A stretch of DNA of 5,171 nt from positions 1 through 5,171 of the forward strand of contig CAAFIN010000363.1 in NCBI GenBank assembly GCA_900762945.1, given 5' to 3'. The notes beneath the pieces were generated by a model. It saw only the letters and a list, made by a program, of their open reading frames with translations. It was not told the origin of the DNA and did not search any database. Position numbers and translations under genes: made by a program. The DNA comes from Clostridia bacterium. Lineage in GTDB: Bacteria > Bacillota > Clostridia > Christensenellales > Pumilibacteraceae. Below are positions 4,843-5,171 of the stretch, piece after piece (position 1 is the stretch's first letter; the number at the start of each line of letters is the position of its first letter).

Positions 4843-5171
4843 TCAATCCTCCCATAAATCTTCGTATTCTTCCATTTCGTCGATGGTGAAAGGCTTGTAA
4901 TCATCATCGTCGTCATCGTCCCAATCGTCTTCGTCGTCTATATCCTCGTCATCGTCTAAATCTTCGTCGTCATCGGTAATATCGCTGGTCAGATTTTCTA
5001 CGTACTCGTCCAAAATTTCACGATATCCGTGCGACATTGCTAACGATTCTAAAAATTCTTTTTCTACATCGTTGCAAATCAGCACGATATTTCTACCGAG
5101 CAAACAACGCTTAAAAAGATTGCAATACGGATTGTTCGGAATCGACCGAGTATAATATCTGATACTCGTTC
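4843..5171 (-). CDS. Unrecognised protein with a highly acidic C-terminal tail (5' end outside window)
   Basis: The frame is open from the right edge to the TGA at 4843, giving 108 complete visible codons. A TTG at 5103 could start an 86-codon version, but it has no Shine-Dalgarno, and the 22 codons upstream stay open and read like protein (YYTRSIPNNPYCNLFKRC). I therefore treat the gene as 5'-truncated. Counting from that TTG, residues 4-38 look like a folded segment (RNIVLICNDVEKEFL, then HGYREILDEYV). Residues 41-68 are almost all Asp/Glu, and the tail ends EMEEYEDLWED. I recognise no family. An acidic tail can mimic nucleic acid, bind basic partners or cations, or be a disordered solubility tail; none can be chosen here. 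The region is AT-richer than the core genes and leads directly into the 86-codon gene. Confidence 0.65.
   Translation of the reverse strand, partial: TSIRYYTRSIPNNPYCNLFKRCLLGRNIVLICNDVEKEFLESLAMSHGYREILDEYVENLTSDITDDDEDLDDDEDIDDEDDWDDDDDDDYKPFTIDEMEEYEDLWED
4848..4853 (-). promoter_or_regulatory. Ribosome binding site of the 86-codon gene, inside the upstream gene
   Basis: GGGAGG on the minus strand lies 8 nt before the ATG at 4839 and within the last codons of the upstream acidic-tail gene (Leu-Trp-Glu-Asp-stop). This overlap favours translational coupling of the two genes. Confidence 0.75.
4900..4983 (-). repeat. GAY/GAR codon run encoding a poly-Asp/Glu tract
   Basis: This 84-nt low-complexity run of GAT, GAC and GAA codons, broken only by one each of Ile, Thr, Leu, Ile and Trp, encodes 28 residues, mostly Asp. 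Synonymous GAT and GAC alternate irregularly, which argues for selection on protein acidity rather than recent simple expansion. Such runs are still prone to in-frame length change. Confidence 0.75.

Noticed and set aside
4900..4983. Trinucleotide run as a CRISPR or tandem-repeat array
   Set aside because: It is an in-frame GAY/GAR codon run encoding an acidic tail, with no spacer-repeat structure.
5101..5103. TTG as the true start of the acidic-tail gene
   Set aside because: There is no Shine-Dalgarno, and the frame stays open with protein-like content to the window edge, so the start is most likely outside the window.

Overview
This window comes from a GC-rich (roughly 60-65% in the core genes), endospore-forming member of the Clostridia or a related Firmicutes lineage. 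That rests on gene content: SpoIIR, SipL, SleB and YpeB are sporulation or germination proteins, and Veg and IspE are their usual neighbours. As I recall it, Clostridioides difficile has a similar run (yabG, veg, sipL, ispE, spoIIR, a sleB-like gene). Species-level placement is not possible from the sequence alone.

All genes lie on the minus strand, so the window is transcribed from high to low coordinates. First comes the 3' part of an unrecognised gene with a very acidic C-terminus (4843-5171, open at the right edge). An 86-codon gene follows only 3 nt later (4579-4839). Both are clearly AT-richer than the rest. Next is veg (4243-4497), closed by a strong intrinsic terminator (about 4180-4216). 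Then come sipL (2564-4084, spore coat morphogenesis), ispE (1662-2522, isoprenoid synthesis), spoIIR (1028-1597, forespore-to-mother-cell signal), sleB (313-1005, cortex-lytic enzyme) and the first 97 codons of ypeB (1-291, SleB partner, cut by the left edge).

The short gaps carry most of the regulatory interest. Each transcription unit seems to have its own promoter type: a sigma-E-like promoter before sipL, a near-consensus sigma-A promoter before ispE, and a sigma-F/sigma-G-like promoter before spoIIR. The ispE promoter places the predicted start of transcription on the A of the ATG, so its mRNA is predicted to be leaderless. That promoter is built into an alternating array of CGATTG inverted repeats. 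At spoIIR, an 11-bp perfect hairpin buries the Shine-Dalgarno sequence. The predicted forespore start site lies inside or just past the 5' arm of this hairpin, so only read-through RNA from sipL/ispE would fold it. I infer that this insulates spoIIR from vegetative and mother-cell read-through. Promoter, start-site and folding calls are pattern matches by eye and have no experimental support here.

No RNA genes, insertion sequences, CRISPR arrays or other mobile elements were seen. There is no gene-free stretch longer than 300 bases.
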